Origin: UBA7662 sp943369355
Lineage (GTDB): Bacteria; Bacteroidota; Bacteroidia; UBA7662
Length of the DNA: 64,000 bases
Assembly: GCA_943369355.1 (NCBI GenBank)
Contig: CALRMX020000006.1
Span: forward strand, 124,001-188,000
Direction: 5' to 3'
Of this stretch, positions 27,005 to 34,878 are shown one piece after another. A program made the translations under genes and the position numbers. Numbering within the stretch: the first letter of the stretch is position 1; every line of letters starts with the position of its first letter. The notes below the pieces were generated by a model that was given only the letters and a program-made list of their open reading frames with translations, ran no database searches and was not told where the DNA came from.

Positions 27005-27916
27005 ATGAAATTGTTTTACGCTGCCTTTTTTGTCCTTGTTTTATTTGCTTCCTGCAGAAAGGAGAGTCAGCGTATTGTTCCGGAAACACCTGTGCCTTAT
27101 TATGCGGGGATTCCTACCGTTTTGGTGGAGAACTATGTAAACCGCTTATTTATTGATCTCATCGGTCGTGAACCGATCGACAGCGAAATGGTAGTGGCTG
27201 TAAAGTTTTTGCGCGATAACGAGTTGGCGCTCTCGGCGCGCGATTCGCTCGTGCGGCAGTTGATGTACGACGATCGGCCAGTAGCAGGCGATTCGAGCTA
27301 TCAATATTTTTATTTTCAGCGCTTTTACGAACTCTTGAAAATACGTTTGATTGAAGGAGCCTCGGATGGAGAGCTCAACCAGTCGATAGGAATCATTCGC
27401 AGCGGCTACATCATCGATTCACTCAACGGCGATACAGCTGCTATGGCTCAGAAGGCCGCAGAAATCAAAAAGTATCAAGACATCATCGATATTCAATACG
27501 GATTACGCTTCAATACCCTGACCATCGACTCGGCCTGTGGCAGGTTGGTGAATAATGGTGTGTACGATTTTATCAACATGAACTCGTTCAATTTCGTGAA
27601 TGCCACGTTCGACAATCTATTTTATCGCTACCCCACACGTAGCGAATTTGAGCGGGCCTACGCCATGGTAGATGCCAGTACACCGCAATCGCTTTTCGGA
27701 CGTACAGGATCCAACAAAAACGAGTACATCAACATCATCATTGCACAACGTGAACTGTACCAAGGTTTAATCATTTGGTGCTACAAAACGCTGATGGCGC
27801 GCGACCCGTCGAGTTCCGAGGTGTTTCAGCTCATGCCGGCATTAATGGCTACCAAAAATGTACAGGATGTTCAACGTAAAATTTTGATTACCGATGAATA
27901 CGCCAATTTCCGTTAG
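27005..27916 (+). CDS. Lipoprotein with DUF1549/DUF4214-like motifs
   Basis: 303 residues. A lipoprotein signal ends at LFASC (Cys17). The mature protein is helical and begins with NYVNRLFIDLIGREPIDSE, close to the start of DUF1549 domains of planctomycetes and similar to DUF4214. Two weaker repeats of the same idea follow (LFYRYPTRSEFE and TLMARDPSSSEV), and the protein ends ITDEYANFR. It heads a six-gene operon that includes a DUF1501 gene, the usual partner of DUF1549. The function of the family is not known. The next gene overlaps its end by 23 bases. Confidence 0.7.
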   Translation: MKLFYAAFFVLVLFASCRKESQRIVPETPVPYYAGIPTVLVENYVNRLFIDLIGREPIDSEMVVAVKFLRDNELALSARDSLVRQLMYDDRPVAGDSSYQYFYFQRFYELLKIRLIEGASDGELNQSIGIIRSGYIIDSLNGDTAAMAQKAAEIKKYQDIIDIQYGLRFNTLTIDSACGRLVNNGVYDFINMNSFNFVNATFDNLFYRYPTRSEFERAYAMVDASTPQSLFGRTGSNKNEYINIIIAQRELYQGLIIWCYKTLMARDPSSSEVFQLMPALMATKNVQDVQRKILITDEYANFR

Positions 27917-28397
27917 TCGGCTACTCGCCTTTTTGCTTGCCATTGTGGTAGTGAGCAGCAGCTGTCGCAGAGACGAATACGTGCTCTACGATATGCAGCA
28001 ATTGCCTGTTGAGGGCCTCAACTATGGCAAAAACAAACAGAAAACAAGTGCCCAATATATCAGCATCTTGTATGCTAACTTATTTCAAAAGGCTTTATCG
28101 GCCAATCAGCTGGTAGAAATTACCAACCTCATTGAATCGATAGGCGATAAGCAGCTTGCCCATGAAGTGGTAGTAAGCAACTTCATGAACCGGCCCGATG
28201 TGCGTATCCCGACCAACGCCGAAATGCGTGCCGATGTAGACAAATTCATCAACGAAACCTATCAGCGCTTTTTGGTGAGGCAACCTACCGAATCGGAAAG
28301 AAGCTGGTTCCGGAATTTTATACAAACCAATACCTTCGTTTCGGCCGAAGTCGTCTATTTGTCTTTTGCCTTATGCGACGAATACCAATTTTATTAG
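27894..28397 (+). CDS. Lipoprotein, short paralogue of the previous gene
   Basis: 167 residues. A lipoprotein signal ends at VVSSSC. The sequence ISILYANLFQKALSANQLVE and, nearer the end, INETYQRFLVRQPTESERSW resemble the LFxDLxxReP motif of the preceding protein, and both proteins end with a DEY tail (CDEYQFY here). It looks like a shortened relative of its neighbour, and the two may form a hetero-complex on the outer membrane. The start inside the previous gene suggests coupled translation. Confidence 0.65.
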   Translation: MNTPISVSRLLAFLLAIVVVSSSCRRDEYVLYDMQQLPVEGLNYGKNKQKTSAQYISILYANLFQKALSANQLVEITNLIESIGDKQLAHEVVVSNFMNRPDVRIPTNAEMRADVDKFINETYQRFLVRQPTESERSWFRNFIQTNTFVSAEVVYLSFALCDEYQFY

Positions 28398-28404
28398 TAG
28401 AACC

Positions 28405-29751
28405 ATGCATCGTCGTACTTTCCTCAAAAAGTTAGGTAAAGCCACAGCCGGTGCTGTGGTGCTGCCATATATCCTACCAACCGGTCGTTTGTTTGCAGCA
28501 ACTGGGAGTCAGCTAGCGCCGCATGTGGTATTCGTGATGTTTGCCGGTGGCGTACGTCAGCAAGAATCGGTTTTGCAGCGTTACCTGGCCGACAGTCAGC
28601 AGTTCCCTTCGGAGGGGAACATCATGGTGAATATGTTAAATGGGGCCATGCCTACCCTAAAGCGGGCATTTGGCACCGACCCAGGTGTAGGGCCGAATGG
28701 TAGTGTACCCATTCCGCAGCTTTTGACCACAACCTTGCAAAGTCAGGGTACCTTATTCCCGGAACTCAGAGCGACCACCGCGGGACACTTTAGTGGGTAC
28801 AATACCCTGCTCACCGGAAATACGGGAACTACACAAGGCTTGCGTCAAAAGCCTGTGTTTCCAACCATATTCGAGTACCTCCGTCGGCATGCAGGCACTC
28901 CAGCCAGCAAGGTGTGGTTTGTGGGCAACGGCATTGGCAATAGCTTACCATTGCTCAATTATTCCGAGCACCAAAACTACGGTGTATCGTATGGTGCCAA
29001 CTTTTTGGCACCCAATACCACTTTTGGAAGTAGCGGTTTTACGCATTTAAGCAACGCCAAAGTGTACCACCCCGAAGAGGAGCTGGCGCCGATGTTGCAA
29101 ATGAAGTATTTTCTGAACAACACCTATAACAGCAACGGCGGAGTGGTGCTGCCCGATATTGGCAATACCGACGAGGAGCGACAGGAAATCCGTGACTTTA
29201 TCCGCGATACTTTTGCTAAGGTGCAAACCAACCAAGTGGTGATGCCGCCCGTTCGCGACAATGGCGACCTGCGCACTGTTGGTTTTGCCTGTGAGGTGAT
29301 ACGCCGTTTTAAACCCACCCTCACGGTGGTTAATCTTTCGTCGGTAGACGGTTGCCACAGCGACTTCACCGGATATTTGCGGAGCTTACACCGCGCCGAC
29401 CATGCCGTGGGCTTTCTTTGGGATTTTATTCAAACACAAGTTCCGGAGATGGCCGGTGAAACGGTGATTTTGGTGAGCCCCGAACACGGCAGGAACCTTC
29501 AGCCCAATCCCATCCAAGACGAAAACGACTGGTATGCCTACGATCACAGCGATGCCAATTCGTTGCGCACCTTTTCGATGATGGCCGGCAAAGGTGTTCC
29601 AGCGAACCTCGTCAGGGGTAGTGAAAGTAATCCTATTGGTAGTTCTACCGACCATGTACTTACCATCGCAGAAATATTGGGAATAAAACAGGATGTTCAA
29701 TCCGCGGGACTTATGGCCGGAGGTAGTTTGTCTTTATTTGATCGAATATGA
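28405..29751 (+). CDS. Tat-exported DUF1501 protein
   Basis: 448 residues from the ATG at 28405; an in-frame TTG at 28366 is far less likely because the Tat signal begins at the ATG. The signal has the twin-arginine motif HRRTFLKK followed by an Ala/Gly-rich hydrophobic stretch. DUF1501 belongs to the alkaline phosphatase/sulfatase superfamily; here HVVFVMFAGGV is the first strand, and SVDGCHSDFTGY and LVSPEHGRN hold His and Asp that could bind metal. The first loop lacks the usual RGGxDG form, so activity is uncertain. Its stop and the next start overlap as ATGA. Confidence 0.82.
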   Translation: MHRRTFLKKLGKATAGAVVLPYILPTGRLFAATGSQLAPHVVFVMFAGGVRQQESVLQRYLADSQQFPSEGNIMVNMLNGAMPTLKRAFGTDPGVGPNGSVPIPQLLTTTLQSQGTLFPELRATTAGHFSGYNTLLTGNTGTTQGLRQKPVFPTIFEYLRRHAGTPASKVWFVGNGIGNSLPLLNYSEHQNYGVSYGANFLAPNTTFGSSGFTHLSNAKVYHPEEELAPMLQMKYFLNNTYNSNGGVVLPDIGNTDEERQEIRDFIRDTFAKVQTNQVVMPPVRDNGDLRTVGFACEVIRRFKPTLTVVNLSSVDGCHSDFTGYLRSLHRADHAVGFLWDFIQTQVPEMAGETVILVSPEHGRNLQPNPIQDENDWYAYDHSDANSLRTFSMMAGKGVPANLVRGSESNPIGSSTDHVLTIAEILGIKQDVQSAGLMAGGSLSLFDRI

Positions 29752-30278
29752 GAGCACTAGTACTATTGGCACTGTTGGGGCTGTTGTTTGCTTGTACCAA
29801 GCGCAACAATGTCGACAATCCATTTCTCGATCCTGCCCTACAAAAACCTGCCGATGGGGGAGATACCATTCAGTACGGCCCTTTTGATTTTGCGGGTTTG
29901 CAGCGCGATATTTTTAAACCTACCTGTTCGAATAGCGGCTGTCACGATGGCACCTTTGAACCCGATTTTCGGACGATAGAGAGCAGTTATAATACCCTGG
30001 TGTATCAGCCTATCATAAAAAACAATCCTGCTGGGCAATACGAATATCGTGTAGTGCCCGGCGATCCAGCCGCTTCGGTTTTGATAAATCGGTTAACGGT
30101 AGATATTGACGGTCTTTCGGGTATCATGCCTTTAGTAACCGACCCGGGGTCGGACTGGGGTGCGAATAAACAGGCCTATATCGATCGTATCAGAGGCTGG
30201 ATTGCAGCTGGAGCTAAGGATGCCTACGGCAACCCGCCTGTGAATGGTCCAGGACAACCCCGTAAAAGTAAGCCGTGA
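29748..30278 (+). CDS. Lipoprotein with atypical CX4CH haem motif
   Basis: 176 residues. A lipoprotein signal ends at LLFAC. Cys60-SNSG-Cys65-His66 is a CX4CH motif, with the context IFKPTC...GCHDG seen in planctomycete-type cytochrome domains (PSCyt1) that accompany DUF1549/DUF1501 genes. A later stretch GIMPLVTDPG contains a Met that could be the sixth haem ligand. It may be an outer-membrane c-type cytochrome, though whether the standard machinery matures CX4CH here is not known. It overlaps both neighbours by 4 bases. Confidence 0.72.
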   Translation: MRALVLLALLGLLFACTKRNNVDNPFLDPALQKPADGGDTIQYGPFDFAGLQRDIFKPTCSNSGCHDGTFEPDFRTIESSYNTLVYQPIIKNNPAGQYEYRVVPGDPAASVLINRLTVDIDGLSGIMPLVTDPGSDWGANKQAYIDRIRGWIAAGAKDAYGNPPVNGPGQPRKSKP

Positions 30279-30718
30279 AGAATGTACTAATTGCTGCCTT
30301 GCTGCTTTTTACCGTAGTTGCTTGTAAGAAGGTGAAGATTACCCGACTCGGCAATGCTCCGGTGATTACATTGGTTGGTCTAAGCGACACCAGCTTGGTA
30401 CAGTTTAGCGGCCGCATTACCGTTGATTTACGCTATGAAGACGGCGATGGCGATTTAGGGCATCCCCATCCCGACTCGCTGCTGATGGAAGTGCGAGATG
30501 CTCGCCTCTTGGCACCCGATCTTTATTTTATTCCACCCATAGCACCGGTTGGCACGGCAGTACCCGTGCAGGGAAATTTTCGCTTCACCTTAAACGGAAC
30601 CTTTCTTTTCGGAAACGGGACCACAGAGCTCACTACCTATACCATTCGCCTCCGCGACCGTGCAGGCAACTGGAGCAATACGGTTGCTACACCGGCCATC
30701 ACCATAAAGCGGAATTGA
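30275..30718 (+). CDS. Small lipoprotein with Ig-like domain
   Basis: 147 residues from a GTG that overlaps the previous stop (GTGA). The lipoprotein signal ends at VVACKK. One beta-sandwich domain follows, with an acidic DGDGDLGHPHPDS loop that could bind calcium and a cadherin/PKD-like ending TIRLRDRAGNWS. No known enzyme motif. It overlaps the next gene by one base. Confidence 0.65.
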   Translation: MKNVLIAALLLFTVVACKKVKITRLGNAPVITLVGLSDTSLVQFSGRITVDLRYEDGDGDLGHPHPDSLLMEVRDARLLAPDLYFIPPIAPVGTAVPVQGNFRFTLNGTFLFGNGTTELTTYTIRLRDRAGNWSNTVATPAITIKRN

Positions 30719-33700
30719 TGGGCAGAAAAAGCAGTTTGTTTACACTGCTGATGCTTTTGCTGAGTGGATTGGCCTTGGCACAGCCCACTTATACCATGTC
30801 GAACCAAACGGTGGACGACTGTCGTGCTTTTTTTGAGGATAGCGGAGGTAACCCAATTGCCCCAGGTCAATACGGCAATAACGAGAACTTCACGTTTCGT
30901 ATCATCAATCCTGCAGCCACCCAAATAATCCTTAGTTTTTCATCGTTTTGCCTGGAGTTCGGTAGCGATACTTTATTCTTTTATAACGGACCATCAACCA
31001 GCAGTCCCTTGCTTGGTGCTTATACGGGCACTACCATGCCGCCGTCGATAGTTGCTACTAGTGGAGCGCTTACCATTCGTTTTGTGAGCGATTTGAGTAT
31101 CACCTGTACCGGTTGGGAGGCCTATTGGACCACCGTGGTACCAGCGCCCATCCCACCCGTATTGTCGCAGTACACGGCCAACTGCAACACCAACTTTGTC
31201 GACATACAGCTCGATACAACGGTGCATTGCGATTCGGTTTACGCCTCGGCCTTTACGTTAAGTGGCGGTCAGGGTCAAACCGTTACGGGTGCTCAAGCTT
31301 TGAATTGTGTTGGCGACAGCACAAACCGTATTCGACTTACTCTGAGTGCACCCTTCACCACCTGTGGTACCTATGGGGTGGTATGGAACTTCAACATTTT
31401 GGACGAATGCGACAGCATGTATAACTTCTTGCTGAATGGCAACTTTAGCGTAAACGATTGCCCTATAAACGCCATACTCACGGCAAGCGACGATAGTTTA
31501 TGCGTGGGGGAGTGTTTTATCTTAACAGCGAGTGGCGAAGGTGGTGATTGTAACTATACCTATACGTGGTTGACAGGAACTCCTGGACTTACTGGCCCCG
31601 GGCCACACTTGATTTGTCTAACTACCACTACCACGTTTACCGTACGGGTCGACGACGGCTCGCCCACACCCCCCGACACTGCTTCCATAACCATTTTGGT
31701 CACTGCACCCCCTTTTGCGGGCAACGATACTTTAGTTTGTAGTCAGTCGGCACCTTTTAACCTAGCCCCGTTGGCATCGCCACCGGGAGGGGTATTTTAC
31801 GGTCCCGGCATAACTGCGGCTGCCGCAGGAACCTTCAACCCAGCCAACGCAGGGCCAGGGGTTCATCGTATTTTTTATTCTTATAACGGTTGTCCCGATT
31901 CGCTTGAAATTACCGTGGCCGGAGTTACAGCAGGACTTACCCTTGCCAGTTGCCCTGCAGCGCCCGGCGTTCAACTTACCGGGCAAACACCTCCGGGTGG
32001 CAGTTGGTTGGGTACACACGTAAGTCCTACGGGTTTTTACACGCCTCCACCTTTGCCGGGTACCGATACGGTGTACTACGTTTTTGCCAATTGTACCATA
32101 CCGCGTATCATCAACATCGATACAATCGCACTCGCCAATTTCGATACCAGTTGCGAAAGTGGTGGACCCGACACCTTGTTGTTTAGTCCGTCTGGCGGAA
32201 TATGGACCGGGCCTGGAATTTTGAACGATGCCTTAGGGGTTTTTGTACCTTCCCTCACAACGGCTGGCAATCATTGGCTATTCTACGACATCAACGGTTG
32301 TCGCGATAGTTTGCTCATGACGGTTCGGCCAATGGATGCGGGCATCAACATTACTACATGTCCGTTGGCAGCACCCTTCAATTTGCCTTCTGGCACGCCT
32401 GCAGGCGGTTGGTGGTTTGGTCCCGGAATCACCGATTCGCTGGCAGGCACCTTCAACCCACTAGTAAATGGAACAGGCAATTCTAGCGTATGGGTATATT
32501 ACCGAAATGCCGAATGTTTTGACTCGTTGCGTATTACCCTTACCCGAACCAACATCAATGGCGATACGCTTCGGCGTTGTATATCAGCAGGTAATCTGTC
32601 ATTGGCAGCAGCAGTTACTGGCAGGGTTCCTGGAGGTGGGGTCTGGTCGGGGCCGGGGGTGAATCCAGCTGGCAACGGAACATTTAACCCCGTAACTGCT
32701 GGGGTGGGTTTCCATAAGTTGTATTACAACGCCAATGGTTGTACCGATAGCGTGGTAGTGTACGTAACGCCTCAACCGCTAGCGCAAGCCGATACCGCCG
32801 TATGCATTAGCCAAGGGCCGATACCCTTGAGTGCCACGCCGGCAGCCGGTGTTTGGTTTGGGTCTGGACTCGATTCTACACAAAGTAATCTTTTTTATCC
32901 CGATAGTGCGGGGGTAGGTCAGCACTGGGTGTATTATACCATGGCCTCGGGCTGTGTGGATAGTGTTCGTGTAACGGTGAATCCTTTGCCGGTACCGTCG
33001 TTTAATGGAACAGATACGCTTTATTGCCATCGCGACACCCTCATTACCTTGCCGGTGAGTCCGGCGGGAGGCAGCTTGAGCGGGCCAGGCATTGTAGGTG
33101 CACAATTTAACCCTTATGTTGCTGGTCCGGGGCGCCATCGTTTGATTTATACTGCCGGAAGCGGACTTTGTATTCGTTACGATACCTTGTTCGTGCAAGT
33201 ACGCGATAGCCTGCGAATCCGTGCTTTTGCCTCTACCGATACGGCTTGTTATGGCGACAGTGTATTACTACGCATCACAAGAGTGGGCGGATTGCCAGGT
33301 GCTTTAGCCGTATGGCCGGGCGTAGGTACGGGCGATACGGTTCGTTATCGGGCTACCGTTAGCAGGTGGATGCAGGTTTTCCTCGACGATGGTTGTGCCA
33401 GTCCTCAATTCGATTCGGTGTATGTATTTGTGCATCCCGAAATTCAATACAGTCTCGTTCAAGAGCGTATCAACTGTTTCGATTCGCTTGGCACCTACCG
33501 CATTCAGTACGCGCCCGGATCGGCCTACCGCACCCAATGGTATACCTTACCCAATGTGTTTGGCGATACCTTGTTTGCCCGTCAGGGTACCTATGCCGTA
33601 CGGATTACCGATACCCTCACCGGCTGTTATCTGCTGGATACCATCGAGATGGAGGCTTTCGACATCATTGCAGCGAACTTCCAAACCAACCCGAACGAAC

Positions 33701-34200
33701 GTTGCCACGATTTATCGCAGGCTACCCTCACTTTCATTGATTTGAGTAGGGGCGCTGTAAGCGGTCGATGGTACTTTGGCGATGGCGATTCGTCGGATTA
33801 TGTCCTGGGGCAGTACCCGGTTCATACCTATACCGATACCGGTCGATTCCTGGCAGAGCTCGTTTTGGTGAATGCCGATGGCTGTTTGGCCGTGCACCGA
33901 CAATACATTTGCGTTCGTGTAGAGCCCAAAATTTTAGTACCTACTGCCTTTACCCCCAATGGCGACGCTTTAAACGAACGTTTTAAGGTGACGACCATAG
34001 GTATTCGCGACTTCCGGATTGAAGTTTATGACCGGTGGGGTAAACGTGTTTTTGCGGCTGCCGACAAAAATTTTGAATGGGACGGGACGGATGTCGGTCA
34101 GTTACTTCCACCCGGGGTATATCCGTATGTAATTATTTACACCGATTTTCTCGACTATCTACCCAAATACCAGCACGGCATTGTGCATTTGATCTACTAG
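30718..34200 (+). CDS. T9SS type B surface protein with CUB, seven repeats and PKD
   Basis: 1,161-residue class protein; the ATG at 30718 overlaps the previous stop by one base (a TTG lies at 30715). A signal peptide ends at LALAQ. A CUB-like domain with four Cys (about 35-140) is followed by Ig-like regions, then seven tandem repeats (about 340-830), a further Cys-bearing region, a PKD domain (RWYFGDGDSSDY) and a CHU_C type B sorting domain at the end (VPTAFTPNGDALNE to WDGTDVGQLLPPGVYPY). Type B proteins are often secreted without surface lipid attachment and may be held by partner membrane proteins. Last gene of the DUF1501 operon, so it may be the surface partner of the lipoproteins. Confidence 0.88.
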   Translation: MGRKSSLFTLLMLLLSGLALAQPTYTMSNQTVDDCRAFFEDSGGNPIAPGQYGNNENFTFRIINPAATQIILSFSSFCLEFGSDTLFFYNGPSTSSPLLGAYTGTTMPPSIVATSGALTIRFVSDLSITCTGWEAYWTTVVPAPIPPVLSQYTANCNTNFVDIQLDTTVHCDSVYASAFTLSGGQGQTVTGAQALNCVGDSTNRIRLTLSAPFTTCGTYGVVWNFNILDECDSMYNFLLNGNFSVNDCPINAILTASDDSLCVGECFILTASGEGGDCNYTYTWLTGTPGLTGPGPHLICLTTTTTFTVRVDDGSPTPPDTASITILVTAPPFAGNDTLVCSQSAPFNLAPLASPPGGVFYGPGITAAAAGTFNPANAGPGVHRIFYSYNGCPDSLEITVAGVTAGLTLASCPAAPGVQLTGQTPPGGSWLGTHVSPTGFYTPPPLPGTDTVYYVFANCTIPRIINIDTIALANFDTSCESGGPDTLLFSPSGGIWTGPGILNDALGVFVPSLTTAGNHWLFYDINGCRDSLLMTVRPMDAGINITTCPLAAPFNLPSGTPAGGWWFGPGITDSLAGTFNPLVNGTGNSSVWVYYRNAECFDSLRITLTRTNINGDTLRRCISAGNLSLAAAVTGRVPGGGVWSGPGVNPAGNGTFNPVTAGVGFHKLYYNANGCTDSVVVYVTPQPLAQADTAVCISQGPIPLSATPAAGVWFGSGLDSTQSNLFYPDSAGVGQHWVYYTMASGCVDSVRVTVNPLPVPSFNGTDTLYCHRDTLITLPVSPAGGSLSGPGIVGAQFNPYVAGPGRHRLIYTAGSGLCIRYDTLFVQVRDSLRIRAFASTDTACYGDSVLLRITRVGGLPGALAVWPGVGTGDTVRYRATVSRWMQVFLDDGCASPQFDSVYVFVHPEIQYSLVQERINCFDSLGTYRIQYAPGSAYRTQWYTLPNVFGDTLFARQGTYAVRITDTLTGCYLLDTIEMEAFDIIAANFQTNPNERCHDLSQATLTFIDLSRGAVSGRWYFGDGDSSDYVLGQYPVHTYTDTGRFLAELVLVNADGCLAVHRQYICVRVEPKILVPTAFTPNGDALNERFKVTTIGIRDFRIEVYDRWGKRVFAAADKNFEWDGTDVGQLLPPGVYPYVIIYTDFLDYLPKYQHGIVHLIY
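31730..33190 (+). repeat. Seven tandem protein repeats (about 65-75 residues)
   Basis: Seven diverged copies within the T9SS type B protein share the core G-G-x-W/F-x-G-P-G, then F-x-P, then G-x-H-x-hydrophobic-Y, then GC-x-DS and a closing strand. Examples are GGVFYGPGI, GGIWTGPGI, GGWWFGPGI, GGVWSGPGV, AGVWFGSGL and GGSLSGPGI. They are likely stacked Ig-like domains that lengthen a fibre. Confidence 0.8.
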
Positions 34201-34775
34201 CGAAGCAGTACAGCCATCAGTTGGTCAATTTCGCCAGTAAGAGGTTTGTTTCGGTCGGGGTACAGGCGCATTTCTAGCGAACTTGTATGCTTTTCGATGG
34301 CAATGGTTTCGATGACCAACAGTTCGCTTTTCAGCCACCGGCTTAAAAAACGCTTCATCCACGACTTGGCGCCGCGGCGGAAAAGGTACCGCTGGTGTAC
34401 GGCAACTCCTTCTTCGGCATGGAGTATTTTCCAGCTTTCGCCACCAAAACAATGGTAGTGCGACGCACAGGCACGCTCACGCAGTTCCTCGAGCAGGAAA
34501 GGCAAACCCGAGCCTTGGGCTTCGTCGAGCTGATTAAACTTAACCCGTGCCAGCTGCTGCCGACGTAAAACTTCGCAAGAGCTGTCGTCACTAAAAAACT
34601 GGGCTTCGTAATTCGACCGTAGAGTAGCCAGTAAACTTTCGCGGCCTAAGCGTTGCCACTGCTTAAAGTGCTGTCGAAAACTTTCGGTGCGCACCAAGTC
34701 GTTTTTCCGCACTATTCCCGAGCGCAAACGAAGCTCTTCGTTTAGTTGAGGGTCGAAGTAACGCGTAATTCCCAT
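34197..34775 (-). CDS. Hypothetical protein
   Basis: 192 residues from an ATG at 34775. A longer version starts at 34880, but that ATG shares bases with the ATG of the divergent nuclease gene, so it is unlikely. The protein is basic, without signal peptide or membrane helix, and has a Cys/His cluster (CASHYHCFGG) and a final beta-rich part (KSELLVIETIAIEKH). I do not recognise it. Its end overlaps the convergent surface-protein gene by 4 bases. Confidence 0.55.
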   Translation of the reverse strand: MGITRYFDPQLNEELRLRSGIVRKNDLVRTESFRQHFKQWQRLGRESLLATLRSNYEAQFFSDDSSCEVLRRQQLARVKFNQLDEAQGSGLPFLLEELRERACASHYHCFGGESWKILHAEEGVAVHQRYLFRRGAKSWMKRFLSRWLKSELLVIETIAIEKHTSSLEMRLYPDRNKPLTGEIDQLMAVLLR

Positions 34776-34837
34776 GAGTTTGGAACAAACAGCCAGCAGG
34801 CTTGTTTGGTAAGAGAACGAAAATACGGGAGTACTCC

Positions 34838-34845
34838 TATTTTTG
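34838..34845 (+). promoter_or_regulatory. Candidate -7 element for the beta-CASP nuclease gene
   Basis: TATTTTTG matches TAnnTTTG, 33 bases before the ATG at 34879. No well-spaced -33 box. Confidence 0.4.
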
Positions 34846-34878
34846 TTGTACTGCCCTATGGTTTTTGGCTGATTTAAC

